Shown piece by piece: positions 1 to 7,311 of a stretch of 23,224 nucleotides of DNA; the first letter of the stretch is position 1, and each line of letters starts with the position of its first letter. The translations under genes and the position numbers were made by a program. The notes beneath the pieces were generated by a model that was not told the origin of the DNA, made no database searches, and was given only the letters and a program-made list of their open reading frames with translations. The stretch comes from Bugula neritina (taxonomy: Eukaryota > Bryozoa > Gymnolaemata > Cheilostomatida > Bugulidae), in contig CAXIUT010000191.1 in the NCBI GenBank assembly GCA_964035545.1, forward strand, positions 1 to 23,224, in the 5' to 3' direction.

Positions 1-423
1 CGAGGCTGGCTAAAATCTGTTCGTACGAATACGCAATCTTGCAACGTACGAAACGCTGCCAGTATGCGCAAAATTATCGAGGTGTCAAAACGAGCTGCTT
101 CACTCGTTCTTCACATAAAGCCGATGTGTGGTCTGATGGCTTAAATTTGTGTGAAGATTTGCGGGTGAAAAAGAAAAACAGGTGTCGGGTTAGATACGGT
201 AGCCGCGTTTGAATTTTTGCTGCGCGAGGTGTGCCAGAGCATCTACGGCTTGGCCTTCATCTGCGTGGTAGCTGGTCTTGAGTTTGCCACCAGAGCCGAT
301 ACGTCCCCATTCGCGAACGAGGGTCGCGCCTCCAAAGAGATCGCGCTGCACGGTCATCAAATAGAAGCGGCGCATCTTGTGTATAGGGTCGATCCGGCGC
401 AGCTTAATGCGGCTTGGAAAAAC
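1..423. repeat. Terminal direct repeat, left copy
   Basis: This stretch recurs at 22800-23224 in the same orientation. From about position 34 on the copies are nearly identical, differing by single-base length changes: T3 against T4 near 157, A5 against A6 near 175, and one missing G near 369. The first 33 bases differ more and resemble the opposite arm of the inverted repeat at 22765-22835. A direct overlap of contig ends is what an unclosed circular assembly gives. It is not an inverted terminal repeat of a linear replicon. The copy contains the complete WGR gene. Confidence 0.88.
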
Positions 424-471
424 CTCAGCTTGTGCGGGATTATCTGAGCTAGGATAGTCTGCTGTGTTCAT
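190..471 (-). CDS. Small WGR-domain protein
   Basis: The 93-residue protein carries a WGR domain over about residues 30-90. The signature is visible as FYLMTVQRDLFG, then REWGRIG at about 54-60, then an alternating basic and acidic tail that ends QQKFKRGYRI. WGR domains occur in PARP enzymes, where they contact nucleic acid, and as stand-alone small proteins in many proteobacteria and on their plasmids; the role of the stand-alone form is not established. It lies last in the leftward gene group, about 77 bases after the HEPN-like gene, and starts at an ATG at 471. A broken partial copy lies at the other contig end. Family assignment is firm; function is unknown. Confidence 0.85.
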   Translation of the reverse strand: MNTADYPSSDNPAQAEVFPSRIKLRRIDPIHKMRRFYLMTVQRDLFGGATLVREWGRIGSGGKLKTSYHADEGQAVDALAHLAQQKFKRGYRI

Positions 472-548
472 GGATTTATCATATCCCAGCAGCGCAGATA
501 TGGAAGACTTCGAAGCTCAAATTTTCAAACTGCCCAACGATAGAATTA

Positions 549-1481
549 TCATTCTTCATCAGATCTTGCAGCTTGAATCTTCTGCATAAGCGACATTTGA
601 TCAAGTATAGCCATCAAGCGAGACGTCATCATATCAGGCTCCGAAACATCTGGTGGCGTATAGTTTGAATGGGCTGTGAGGAGCAGTCGCTCACGCTGAA
701 GCATTTGCTTGAAAGTAAGATCACCTTCAGAGAGAGCCTCGTAGTAATCTCGTCTCTCATCGAAGTTCGCATCTTCGCCAGGATCAGGTAACATTCCACC
801 AGTCCAGACCTCTGTTGCATGGCCCAGATAATCCAAAAGAAGATCCATCGCGAGCATCATGCGGTGCGCATCTTGTGGGCGATAAAAATTCCCAGGCTCG
901 CTACCATGAATTACGTAATGACGATTAAGTACCGAAAGGGAAAAATCCACACTGGGATCTTTCGTGTTGCGGTAGAGCCAGTTCTTCAAAAACTCGACTA
1001 ATCCATCGCGATAAGCCGCATGGGTGTTTCTAATATCTTCAGTTGCTTCCCACAGCGGAGCCTTGGAAAGTTTATCAATTAGCAGCGGAAAATTTTTACC
1101 TTCAACATCAAGGTATGAGCGCAAAATTCCTTCAAAGGCTGTGAGCATCAACAAAATGGACGCTGCATACTCTCGCTTATAAAACGAGAAAACACCCATC
1201 TCGACAATATGAGCAAATTTACTGAAGTGCTCGGTTTTCATACCCCTCCAAACAAGTCGCGCACGAAAATTTGGATGAAACACCACATCCATCATGCTCA
1301 TGTACAAGAGCTTTTCTGCTTCTCGGCGCTCGCCATCCGTTTGGGGCGAGCTTGCTTCAATTTGGTCGATTGCTCTGACAATTTTCTGATAATCCGACCC
1401 GATCATATAGGTCGGCGCAAACCAGCCAAACTTAGAAAGCCTGCGTGTTAAATCACGGTGATGTTCTGGCCAGTTTTCCAA
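549..1481 (-). CDS. Unknown protein with HEPN-like RX4H motif
   Basis: I do not recognise this 310-residue family with certainty. The middle (about residues 95-220) looks all-helical and contains LNRHYVIHG, where R187 and H192 form an RX4H motif. That arrangement is the catalytic signature of many HEPN ribonucleases, including Abi-type and toxin-antitoxin proteins. The segment EYAASILLMLTAFEGILRSY at about 104-123 is also typical of the HEPN helical bundle. The tail after 230 is charged and low in hydrophobics. The start is a TTG at 1481, only five bases after the H-NS-like stop, with no clear ribosome binding site, so translation may be coupled; an ATG at residue 26 is an alternative. The RNase role is inference; it could instead be a non-catalytic HEPN-like protein. 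Confidence 0.6.
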   Translation of the reverse strand: MENWPEHHRDLTRRLSKFGWFAPTYMIGSDYQKIVRAIDQIEASSPQTDGERREAEKLLYMSMMDVVFHPNFRARLVWRGMKTEHFSKFAHIVEMGVFSFYKREYAASILLMLTAFEGILRSYLDVEGKNFPLLIDKLSKAPLWEATEDIRNTHAAYRDGLVEFLKNWLYRNTKDPSVDFSLSVLNRHYVIHGSEPGNFYRPQDAHRMMLAMDLLLDYLGHATEVWTGGMLPDPGEDANFDERRDYYEALSEGDLTFKQMLQRERLLLTAHSNYTPPDVSEPDMMTSRLMAILDQMSLMQKIQAARSDEE

Positions 1482-1486
1482 GAGCG

Positions 1487-1792
1487 CTAAATCGCAAACG
1501 TCTCGATATCTTCACCCCGCTCAATCGCTTCAACTATCCATTGGGGTCTGCGCCCCCTACCCGTCCAAGTCATTTCAGCATTTTCTGGGTGGCGATATTT
1601 TGGCGCACTCACGGCCTTCGACTTCTTGCCTTTTCCAACAAGCTCACTGAGCGTAAAGCCCATCTCCTTGGCTTGGGCTTCGAGCTGTTCGCGCGCCTGC
1701 GAAACGCGGCGTTCTTCAAAAGAGGTGATCGCTTTTTCAACGTCTTTTCTGAGCTTCTTCAGCTCCGCAAGCGGCATATCGTTTAAGTTCAT
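1487..1792 (-). CDS. H-NS/HvrA-family nucleoid protein
   Basis: The protein has about 101 residues. It has a helical, charged N-terminal half suited to oligomerisation and a C-terminal DNA-binding module with PKYRHPENAEMTWTGRGRRP, the hallmark of the H-NS histone family (YR.PEN...TW.GRGR.P). Such proteins bind AT-rich DNA and silence transferred genes, and plasmid-borne versions often limit the fitness cost of the plasmid. The start chosen is the ATG at 1792, because AGGAGA lies 7 bases upstream. A longer frame to 1846 exists but adds a tail unlike the family. The gene follows the ParE-like toxin by about 64 bases and almost touches the HEPN-like gene. Confidence 0.93.
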   Translation of the reverse strand: MNLNDMPLAELKKLRKDVEKAITSFEERRVSQAREQLEAQAKEMGFTLSELVGKGKKSKAVSAPKYRHPENAEMTWTGRGRRPQWIVEAIERGEDIETFAI

Positions 1793-1856
1793 TTTAAGAT
1801 CTCCTGAATTTGCAAAGGCCTTAACAGCAAGAACCACAGGCGACAAGAAATGAGAC

Positions 1857-2195
1857 TTAATCCTCGTTTAGGCCAAACTTCTTTTTCAGCTCACGATCAA
1901 AACTTCGCAGCGCCTCTACGCTTCGGTAGCCTCGCTGATCGCGAACATCGATGATATAGGCCGTGTCGCCGCGAATGGTGTAGAGAAACGCAAAAGCCGT
2001 GCGCTGAATACTCACCTCCCAAACATCCGCGAAATCCTCAAAAGTCTCTCTCGGCGGAGAAAGTTCGCAAATTCTGCGCTGCGCCGCATCGAAGTTCTGA
2101 AAAGCCCTTTTTTGATTAAGCTGAGGGTTCGTTCGGTAGTATTGCATCATCCAGCGCAAGCCAGGTTGGGACGATGCGAGAAATTGAATTTTCAT
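1857..2195 (-). CDS. ParE/RelE-superfamily toxin
   Basis: The protein has 112 residues and a RelE/ParE-like fold pattern. An N-terminal helix pair (residues 5-45) is followed by beta strands ending VSIQRTAFAFLYTIRGDTAYIIDVRDQRG and a C-terminal helix. Members act either as gyrase poisons (ParE) or as ribosome-dependent mRNA nucleases (RelE); the sequence alone does not decide which. The gene starts 3 bases after the stop of a ribbon-helix-helix antitoxin, the standard antitoxin-first order. On a plasmid such a pair normally kills or arrests daughter cells that lose the plasmid. No break is seen. Confidence 0.85.
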   Translation of the reverse strand: MKIQFLASSQPGLRWMMQYYRTNPQLNQKRAFQNFDAAQRRICELSPPRETFEDFADVWEVSIQRTAFAFLYTIRGDTAYIIDVRDQRGYRSVEALRSFDRELKKKFGLNED

Positions 2196-2198
2196 AGA

Positions 2199-2471
2199 CT
2201 ATTTTCTGAAAATATCAGGTTCGGGGAATGGCGCATCTTCAGGGCCTTCCATCCATGCGTGAATTGCCTCTGGCGAAATCGTCGGCGCGCCTTGCTCGAT
2301 CAGCTTCAAACCTGTCTCGACAAGCTCACGGGTTGCTTCACGCTCTTCCACAAGGTTCAAGATTGCTTGGTTGGCCATGAATGACGCAGAGCGTCGATCA
2401 TAACTTGCGATCTTCTGGAGGCGCTCCTTCAAATCAACATCCATCCTGGTCGTAAAAGTCGCTGTTGGCAT
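2199..2471 (-). CDS. CopG/ParD-like ribbon-helix-helix antitoxin
   Basis: This 90-residue protein opens with a strand and two helices (TATFTTRMDVDLKERLQ, then SASFMANQAILNLVEER), the ribbon-helix-helix DNA-binding fold. An extended acidic and proline-rich tail (PEDAPFPEPDIF) follows, of the kind antitoxins use to wrap the toxin. It is the first gene of the leftward operon and pairs with the ParE-like toxin 3 bases downstream. The start at 2471 is preferred over an ATG three codons upstream because the fold begins at residue 3. A perfect 8-bp inverted repeat about 30 bases upstream is a likely binding site for autoregulation. Confidence 0.87.
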   Translation of the reverse strand: MPTATFTTRMDVDLKERLQKIASYDRRSASFMANQAILNLVEEREATRELVETGLKLIEQGAPTISPEAIHAWMEGPEDAPFPEPDIFRK

Positions 2472-2500
2472 GGTGTGCATCCTAAAATTTGATTATGTGA

Positions 2501-2519
2501 TACATTGTACGACAATGTA
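2501..2519. promoter_or_regulatory. Inverted repeat, probable antitoxin operator
   Basis: TACATTGT-ACG-ACAATGTA is a perfect 8-bp inverted repeat with a 3-bp centre. It lies between the leftward antitoxin gene and the rightward primase-like gene. Ribbon-helix-helix antitoxins repress their own promoters through such palindromes, so this is the natural candidate operator. It could also affect the divergent gene at 2615. Confidence 0.6.
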
Positions 2520-2614
2520 CTCATCAGTGTGTAAATGTCAAAAGAAAGACCTCTCAAAATTTGCAGATCAAGGGTTTTCGGGTAAAATGCCAGCATACTT
2601 CCTATCTTTGATCT

Positions 2615-3550
2615 ATGCGCGCTGACCAAGCCAGAACTATCCCGATTGACCGCTACCTGAATGCTCAAGGTATCAAGCCTGCGCGCGCTCGTCTGGGTGG
2701 GCGCGAGCTTTGGTATTCTAGTCCTCTGCGCCAGGGAGATGAGACACCTTCGTTCAAAATCGATACGCTCAAAAACCTCTGGTACGATCATGGGCTTGGA
2801 GAAGGTGGGAACATAATCGACCTGGTCACGCATCTCTCTGCGTGTGATGTGCGAGACGCCTTGCGTCACCTCGAACGCACCGGCCTCTATAGTCTTGCTG
2901 GCAATACTGGGTACTCGCCTACTCTGCCATCAGGAAATTATGCCAGCTCAGGATCTTCTAAATCTGCGGGTGAAAAAGAAAAGCAGCTTAAGAACAGCGC
3001 GTTTCAACTCGTCTCAAAAAGCGCGCTGACACATCCTGCCCTGCTGAATTATCTCAGTGGGCGCGGGATCGACCTTGATATAGCCCGTAAATATGCCTCT
3101 CAGGTCGATTTTAAGGCCCCTCAGAGCGGCGGAACTTACTTTGGGGTGGGTTATCCTGCTGGTGAGGGTTTTGAGGTGTGTAACGCGCTGTTTAAGGGCT
3201 TTGTCGGAATCGGCAAAGCTCCGAGCTTTCACAAAGGCACTCAGAGTAACAAGCTCCTGGTCTTCGAAGGCTTCATAGATTTTCTCAGCTACCTGACCAT
3301 GAAAGGCGTTAAAATCGCTGATGGAGATGTTCTTGTGCTGAACTCAACGGCGTTCAAAGCGAGAGCTTTGCCCCATGTGACCAACCCGCAGTACGAAGAA
3401 ATCCAGCTTTTCTTAGATAACGATGATGCTGGCAGTGCTGTCACGAAGTTCATTTGCGAAGCGGATTGCGCGGGAACAGTTTCTGACATGCGCCAACACT
3501 ACGCGACCCACGCGGATCTGAACGACTGGCACACAGGTCGCAAGCTGTAA
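2615..3550 (+). CDS. Toprim-domain DNA primase-like protein
   Basis: The 311-residue protein resembles the N-terminal half of DnaG-type primases carried by plasmids. Residues 1-90 match the region that usually holds the CHC2 zinc finger (WYSSPLRQGDETPSFKID, then LWYDHGLGEGGNIIDLV), but the zinc-binding cysteines are missing. The Toprim catalytic core follows: LLVFEGFIDFLSYL gives the conserved glutamate, and LFLDNDDAG near residues 268-276 gives the DxD motif. It probably makes primers at the adjacent origin or on the transferred strand during mobilization. It starts at an ATG at 2615 with no strong Shine-Dalgarno, reads away from the antitoxin gene and ends just before the origin. Confidence 0.82.
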   Translation: MRADQARTIPIDRYLNAQGIKPARARLGGRELWYSSPLRQGDETPSFKIDTLKNLWYDHGLGEGGNIIDLVTHLSACDVRDALRHLERTGLYSLAGNTGYSPTLPSGNYASSGSSKSAGEKEKQLKNSAFQLVSKSALTHPALLNYLSGRGIDLDIARKYASQVDFKAPQSGGTYFGVGYPAGEGFEVCNALFKGFVGIGKAPSFHKGTQSNKLLVFEGFIDFLSYLTMKGVKIADGDVLVLNSTAFKARALPHVTNPQYEEIQLFLDNDDAGSAVTKFICEADCAGTVSDMRQHYATHADLNDWHTGRKL

Positions 3551-4103
3551 CTAGGTTTCTCTTTTTCACCCTCTGAAAAACTAAAAATAAGAAAAGCAAC
3601 ATTCAACGACATAAGGCTGTAGGCCGTTGTTGTTGTTGTTTAATAATACAACTCTTTAATAAGTTTAGAGCTCTAAAAATGGCTTTGTATCAATACCTTA
3701 AAGGGTGCTAGGTGAGAAGATTTGTGAAATCAGGTGAGGAAATTTGTGAACTTGGAGGGCGAATAGGTGAGGAAATTTGTGAAGTTAAGTGAGAGAATTT
3801 GTGAAGAGTTTAAACCACCCCTAGGAGCCCTGTAATACGCTGATAAACAATAATAAAAATATATTCCTCTAACGTTAGCCACATCTTTAGGTGAGAGAAT
3901 TTGTGAAGTGAGGAGTGAGATCGTATTCTGATATGTTTTCCTGCGCTTTGGTAAGCCAATCGCGTACATCTAGAGCCTTTAAGGTGAGAAGATTTGTGAA
4001 GCTTAGTAGAGCGGGTATTCCAAGGTGAGAGAATTTGTGAAGTTGGTGAGCGGTATAGTAAAAAGGTGAGAGATAAGTTTGACTCTTCTCACCTATAATT
4101 ATA
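3551..4103. other. Replication origin region
   Basis: This gene-free stretch upstream of the initiator holds an AT-rich segment (about 3637-3690) with the perfect 14-bp palindrome TTTAGAGCTCTAAA at 3664-3677, then the iteron array and the rep promoter. The arrangement of AT-rich DNA, direct iterons and then rep is that of iteron-controlled theta plasmids. I did not find a convincing DnaA box by eye. Confidence 0.8.
3711..4082 (+). repeat. Iteron array, 18-bp direct repeats
   Basis: Seven clear copies of GGTGAGARRATTTGTGAA-type repeats lie at 3711-3728, 3733-3750, 3766-3783, 3788-3805, 3890-3907, 3983-4000 and 4024-4041. A decayed eighth lies at 4065-4082. The fourth begins AGTGAG instead of GGTGAG. 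Spacing is irregular: the first four are close together, and the others are separated by 20-85 bases. Iterons bind the initiator to open the origin and to set copy number by handcuffing. Confidence 0.93.
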
Positions 4104-4135
4104 ATGGTGAGAAGTTCTAGCAAGAAATTCTCACC
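4079..4135 (+). promoter_or_regulatory. rep promoter with overlapping operator half-sites
   Basis: TTGACT at 4079-4084 and TATAAT at 4100-4105 make a plausible promoter with a 15-base spacer. The core of the iteron is reused here as inverted half-sites: CTTCTCACC at 4085-4093, GGTGAGAAG at 4106-4114 and TTCTCACC at 4128-4135. Initiator dimers of this plasmid class bind such inverted half-iterons to repress their own gene. The -10 box covers the upstream ATG at 4104, which argues for the ATG at 4137 as the true rep start. Confidence 0.7.
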
Positions 4136-4136
4136 C

Positions 4137-5495
4137 ATGGCAGTTACAAGCAATAAGTCGACAAAAAATGTCGTTCCAAAATCCTCTACCGAGATCGTAA
4201 GGAAGAACGTTTCTGCCGTGCATATCGGTGCGCGCCTATCTCTCATGCAGCGTAAGCTGGTGAACGCGATGCTGCTCAACGCCTATGATACTTTGGTCGT
4301 TGAGGACACCCATAGCGTAAACGTAAGTCTGCTGATGGAAATGATTGGTTTTGATAGCCGAAACCAGGAACACCTTAAATCAGCCATTAGAGGTCTTACA
4401 CAGAAAAGCGTTGAGTGGGACATAATGGAAGACGACGGGACACAGGTCTGGGAAGTCTCCACCCTGCTCTCGTATGCCAGTATTCGCAAAGGTGTTTGCA
4501 CGTATCGCTATGACAAGAGCCTTGCTGAAAAGCTAAGAAACCCAGATATTTACGCGAAAATTAGTCTGAGCGTTGTGCGAGAGATCCGCAGCGTTCACGC
4601 ACTTGTCTTGTACGAAAATTGCTATCGCTATGTGAATATAGGCCATACTCCAAAGTGGGACATTGATGTCTTCAGAAAGCTCATGGGGGTCGATACCGCT
4701 GTAAGTTATAAGCAATTCAAGGTGCTTAAACGCGATGTGATTACCCCTGCTATCAAAGAGATAAACAAGGTTTCGAACATTCAAATTGAGCTTGAAACGG
4801 TGATGAAAGGTCGGACGGTCGTTGCGGTGCAATTCATCATAAGGCCGAATAAACAGCTCGCCTTGCTCGGGCTCGAACTGGAAGATGATGTGACCTCAAG
4901 CAGAGCTTATAAAGCTCTCATCGAGTGTAAGATTGGGAAAAAGTGGGCGTATGATCTCGTTGAAGAACACGGCGAAGAGTATGTTCTTGAGAAAATTGAA
5001 CTTACCGATGCGCGGATGCGTGAAGGGAAGATCAAGTCTTCAAAAGCAGCATTCCTTCGTGCCGCCTTACAGGACGATTATCATAGTGATGTAGCGGAGA
5101 AGAGGCGACAGAGAGACGTGGCTGATGCAAATCGAAACGCTCGCCTTAAGCTTGAGGCAGAACTAGCGGCAGCGAAAAAGAACCTCAAAAAGCTGGAGAA
5201 GATGTATCGTGAAGCGTGCTTGGACCTCGTAACACAAGAGATTGAAAATCTCGACGATGAACAACGTGCATCAACAGAGGCAGCGTTCCGGTCTTCCCTA
5301 TCCAGCAAAATTTATACGGATGACTTTGTAAGATCGAGCTGGGCTGGGCGCTTGATCTTCACCGATGTGTATCAGTTCTGGGAAAAGCGCGGCGTAAGCT
5401 TTCCTGAACCTGATGAGATGATTGCGGATGGCGGTTCTCGAACAACCTCCCAAGAACGTTCGCGGATAAAGGAACTCGAGAGCCAGCTCATGTGA
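4137..5495 (+). CDS. Rep_3-family plasmid replication initiator
   Basis: The protein has about 452 residues from the ATG at 4137; the frame is open from an ATG at 4104, but that lies inside the promoter. It fits the Rep_3 (RepB/Pi-type) initiators. A first winged-helix part begins ARLSLMQRKLVNAMLLNAYD, where helices contact the iterons. A second winged-helix follows, marked by ALVLYENCYRYVNIGHTPKWDIDVFRKLMGV. The last third is charged and coiled-coil-like (AELAAAKKNLKKLEKMYREA), longer than in the smallest family members. It binds the iterons upstream, melts the origin and recruits host helicase; regulation is likely by the inverted half-iterons over its promoter. The gene appears intact. Confidence 0.92.
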   Translation: MAVTSNKSTKNVVPKSSTEIVRKNVSAVHIGARLSLMQRKLVNAMLLNAYDTLVVEDTHSVNVSLLMEMIGFDSRNQEHLKSAIRGLTQKSVEWDIMEDDGTQVWEVSTLLSYASIRKGVCTYRYDKSLAEKLRNPDIYAKISLSVVREIRSVHALVLYENCYRYVNIGHTPKWDIDVFRKLMGVDTAVSYKQFKVLKRDVITPAIKEINKVSNIQIELETVMKGRTVVAVQFIIRPNKQLALLGLELEDDVTSSRAYKALIECKIGKKWAYDLVEEHGEEYVLEKIELTDARMREGKIKSSKAAFLRAALQDDYHSDVAEKRRQRDVADANRNARLKLEAELAAAKKNLKKLEKMYREACLDLVTQEIENLDDEQRASTEAAFRSSLSSKIYTDDFVRSSWAGRLIFTDVYQFWEKRGVSFPEPDEMIADGGSRTTSQERSRIKELESQLM

Positions 5496-5517
5496 GATGC
5501 ATAGACCTTTTAAACAC

Positions 5518-5550
5518 TTAAAACATTTTAAACAGTTAAAAATGTTTTAA
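5518..5550. other. Perfect inverted repeat between rep and parA
   Basis: TTAAAACATTTT at 5518-5529 and AAAATGTTTTAA at 5539-5550 are exact complements around a 9-base centre. The stem is almost pure AT, so it is a poor intrinsic terminator. Its position just upstream of the parA promoter makes it a candidate partition-operator or centromere site for the ParA partner. The neighbouring bases contain further TTTTAAAC-like fragments. Confidence 0.45.
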
Positions 5551-5571
5551 CGTTTTATTAATCATTAAATG

Positions 5572-5597
5572 TTGACAAGTTGAGTAATGTTTATAGG
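5572..5597 (+). promoter_or_regulatory. Possible parA promoter
   Basis: TTGACA at 5572-5577 is a perfect -35 box. The best -10 within range is TATAGG at 5592-5597, with a short 14-base spacer, so the assignment is weak. It lies 35 bases upstream of the parA-like start and directly after the inverted repeat at 5518-5550. Confidence 0.3.
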
Positions 5598-5631
5598 GTT
5601 CTAGCTATTAATAATTTATATGATGTGAAAA

Positions 5632-6249
5632 ATGTCTAAAACAAAAATAGCAGTGTATAACGAAAAGGGCCGAGTTGGGAAAACCCCTCTCTCGCTCGAG
5701 ATAGTCCTTCGCTTGGGCTATAACTATGCAACCAACCAGAACAGGCCGCGCAAGGATATCGAAGATATTATCCCAGATGGAGAGTTCTTGCAGGTCGGCC
5801 CAAATGAAGCTTTCCCTCAGTTAGACGATGATTTTCCTGTGGTTTTCGACTTGGCTGGTGAGCTTGTAGGCTACGAGCGAAGTATCGTCTCGGCGCTTGA
5901 GCAAGTTGATCTCATCATAGTGCCAGTTGTGAATGAGGCAGATGCTATTATGGGAACAGCGTATGCCATCACCGAGATTAAGACGCTGGATACTATCACG
6001 GCTGATTTCGTGATAGTGGCGAACATGCTCAAGAAGCCCGCTGAAGCCGAAGAAGTTGCGGCTCAGCTCATACCAATGATTGGTGAGGAAATTCCAATTT
6101 TGCCGATCAGGTACTCAAAGGCGTTCGATAGAATTCTGTCAAAGGGAACGTCTATCCGTGATCTAGTCAAGCAAGGCGGACTCAATAAGTGGAGCTTCAG
6201 CAATGTGGCCGCCGAGATTGATGAACTGATGTCCTATATAAGTAAGTAA
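5632..6249 (+). CDS. ParA-like partition ATPase
   Basis: The 205-residue protein belongs to the short ParA/MinD-type ATPases that segregate low-copy plasmids over the nucleoid. The deviant Walker A is at residues 9-19 (YNEKGRVGKTP). It keeps the signature lysine and GKT, but has Arg for the second Gly of KGGxGKT and Pro where Thr/Ser is usual. Walker B is PVVFDLAG at about 69-76, and DLIIVPVVNEADAI follows as the switch region. It ends six bases before a small basic protein, as in parA-parB/parG pairs. The changed Walker residues may slow nucleotide hydrolysis. Confidence 0.85.
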   Translation: MSKTKIAVYNEKGRVGKTPLSLEIVLRLGYNYATNQNRPRKDIEDIIPDGEFLQVGPNEAFPQLDDDFPVVFDLAGELVGYERSIVSALEQVDLIIVPVVNEADAIMGTAYAITEIKTLDTITADFVIVANMLKKPAEAEEVAAQLIPMIGEEIPILPIRYSKAFDRILSKGTSIRDLVKQGGLNKWSFSNVAAEIDELMSYISK

Positions 6250-6254
6250 ACGCT

Positions 6255-6515
6255 ATGAAAAAGAAAACATTCGGTAACACCGCAGCAGTTGAACCTCTTA
6301 AACCAAGAGGGATCTTGAACACTCACAAAGCTGAAGAGAAGGCCGCAGCACCGAAAAAGCGCGGTAGACCACCAAAGGAAACTGATCCGCTTCAGTCGAA
6401 GCTAACCCTCTACTTTACTGAATCTGAGATGGAGCAGATCAAAGAGAAGGCTGGTCTGGTTCCGTTGGCGAAGCATCTGCGCCATTACCTTTTAGAAGGT
6501 GGTTACTTTAAATAA
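6255..6515 (+). CDS. Small partition partner with AT-hook-like motif
   Basis: The 86-residue protein has two parts. The disordered, basic N-terminal half carries PKKRGRPPKE at about residues 34-43, an AT-hook-like core (RGRP). The C-terminal half (SKLTLYFTESEMEQIKEKAG, then LAKHLRHYLLEGG) fits a strand and two helices of the ribbon-helix-helix fold. Small proteins of this build directly after a short parA are centromere-binding ParG/ParB-type factors. It starts 5 bases after the parA stop. The AT-rich inverted repeat at 5518-5550 would suit a protein with an AT-hook. No recognisable signal was seen between its end and 6760. Confidence 0.75.
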   Translation: MKKKTFGNTAAVEPLKPRGILNTHKAEEKAAAPKKRGRPPKETDPLQSKLTLYFTESEMEQIKEKAGLVPLAKHLRHYLLEGGYFK

Positions 6516-6759
6516 GGTAATAACTTTATAAACTGTGGTAAATGTTTATTGAACGAATTTGATAGGTAAGTGCAGTAACCTTGCTCGACCCTACAATCAG
6601 CATGTAAAAATTAGGAAAATCAAACGGGAGGGTTAGCAATCTATGCGTGAGTCACTCTTTCGTAACAGATCGCGAACAAGGGATAACGGGTGTTATGTGA
6701 TGCACGTTGGGGTTGAGATTGAAGATACTTTTTAGACCACTGTGGCAAGCTATCCGATA

Positions 6760-7311
6760 TTAGAAAAACCGTCTAACCCGCCTTATGTAGTCCTGATATT
6801 TGGAGCCGTACTGCGTTTTAAGCCAAGGCTCTTCAGCGAATGGTGCCGCTATCAGAATAGCTATTCCTGCAAGGCCGACGTTGGCCGCTGATTCCGATGC
6901 CGATAGAATAATCCAGCCTCCAACTATCGCGATATCCGCCACGTATTGCGGGTTGCGAGAATAGCGATACATACCCGTTGTTCGCAACGAACCTTTAGCA
7001 CCCCCTGTTTGCGGAACGCCGAAGTGTGCGACCTCTGACCAAACAACGATATTGCCTGCAACGATCAAGGGAATGCCCAAACCGAACCGCAACCAATTTG
7101 GCACCGATAGGCTACCCCACTCTAAAATTCCCAAGGCAATCAGAATACCAAACAGCGTGAAGGTAGGAACCCAAACCACGATTGGTGTTAACGCCGTGTA
7201 GCGCTTAGGCGGCCATAGGCGATGCGTGGGAACCACGATTGACCAGATCATTGCAACGAATGTTGCCGCCGCAACGCTCAGACCGAGACTAGCCAATATA
7301 CTCTGCATCAT
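6760..7311 (-). CDS. Isoprenylcysteine methyltransferase-like membrane protein
   Basis: The 183-residue protein has about four to five membrane segments and the C-terminal signature of the ICMT/PEMT methyltransferase superfamily: YRYSRNPQYVADI near residues 114-126, then EEPWLKTQYGSKYQDYIRRV at about 160-179, where the EE pair and the YG..Y..Y spacing contact S-adenosylmethionine. Bacterial members of this size methylate unknown small or lipid substrates. It is often found beside CDF metal transporters, as here, and its ATG overlaps the transporter stop by four bases (ATGA), so the two are co-translated. The substrate cannot be told from sequence. Confidence 0.83.
   Translation of the reverse strand: MMQSILASLGLSVAAATFVAMIWSIVVPTHRLWPPKRYTALTPIVVWVPTFTLFGILIALGILEWGSLSVPNWLRFGLGIPLIVAGNIVVWSEVAHFGVPQTGGAKGSLRTTGMYRYSRNPQYVADIAIVGGWIILSASESAANVGLAGIAILIAAPFAEEPWLKTQYGSKYQDYIRRVRRFF

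Noticed and set aside
1-423. Terminal repeats as ends of a linear element or LTR-like structure
   Set aside because: The copies are direct, not inverted, contain part of a normal gene, and differ only as sequencing errors would. An unclosed circle explains them.
1445-1786. Plus-strand open frame of 113 residues
   Set aside because: It lies antisense to the H-NS-like gene, whose family signature is unambiguous.
3711-4041. Regular short repeats that might suggest a CRISPR array
   Set aside because: The repeats are 18 bp, spaced irregularly (4 to 85 bases), not palindromic, and sit directly upstream of a Rep_3 gene with no cas genes. They are iterons.
6516-6759. Small RNA or regulatory element between the par genes and the methyltransferase gene
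   Set aside because: No convincing promoter, stem-loop or conserved element could be seen by eye.
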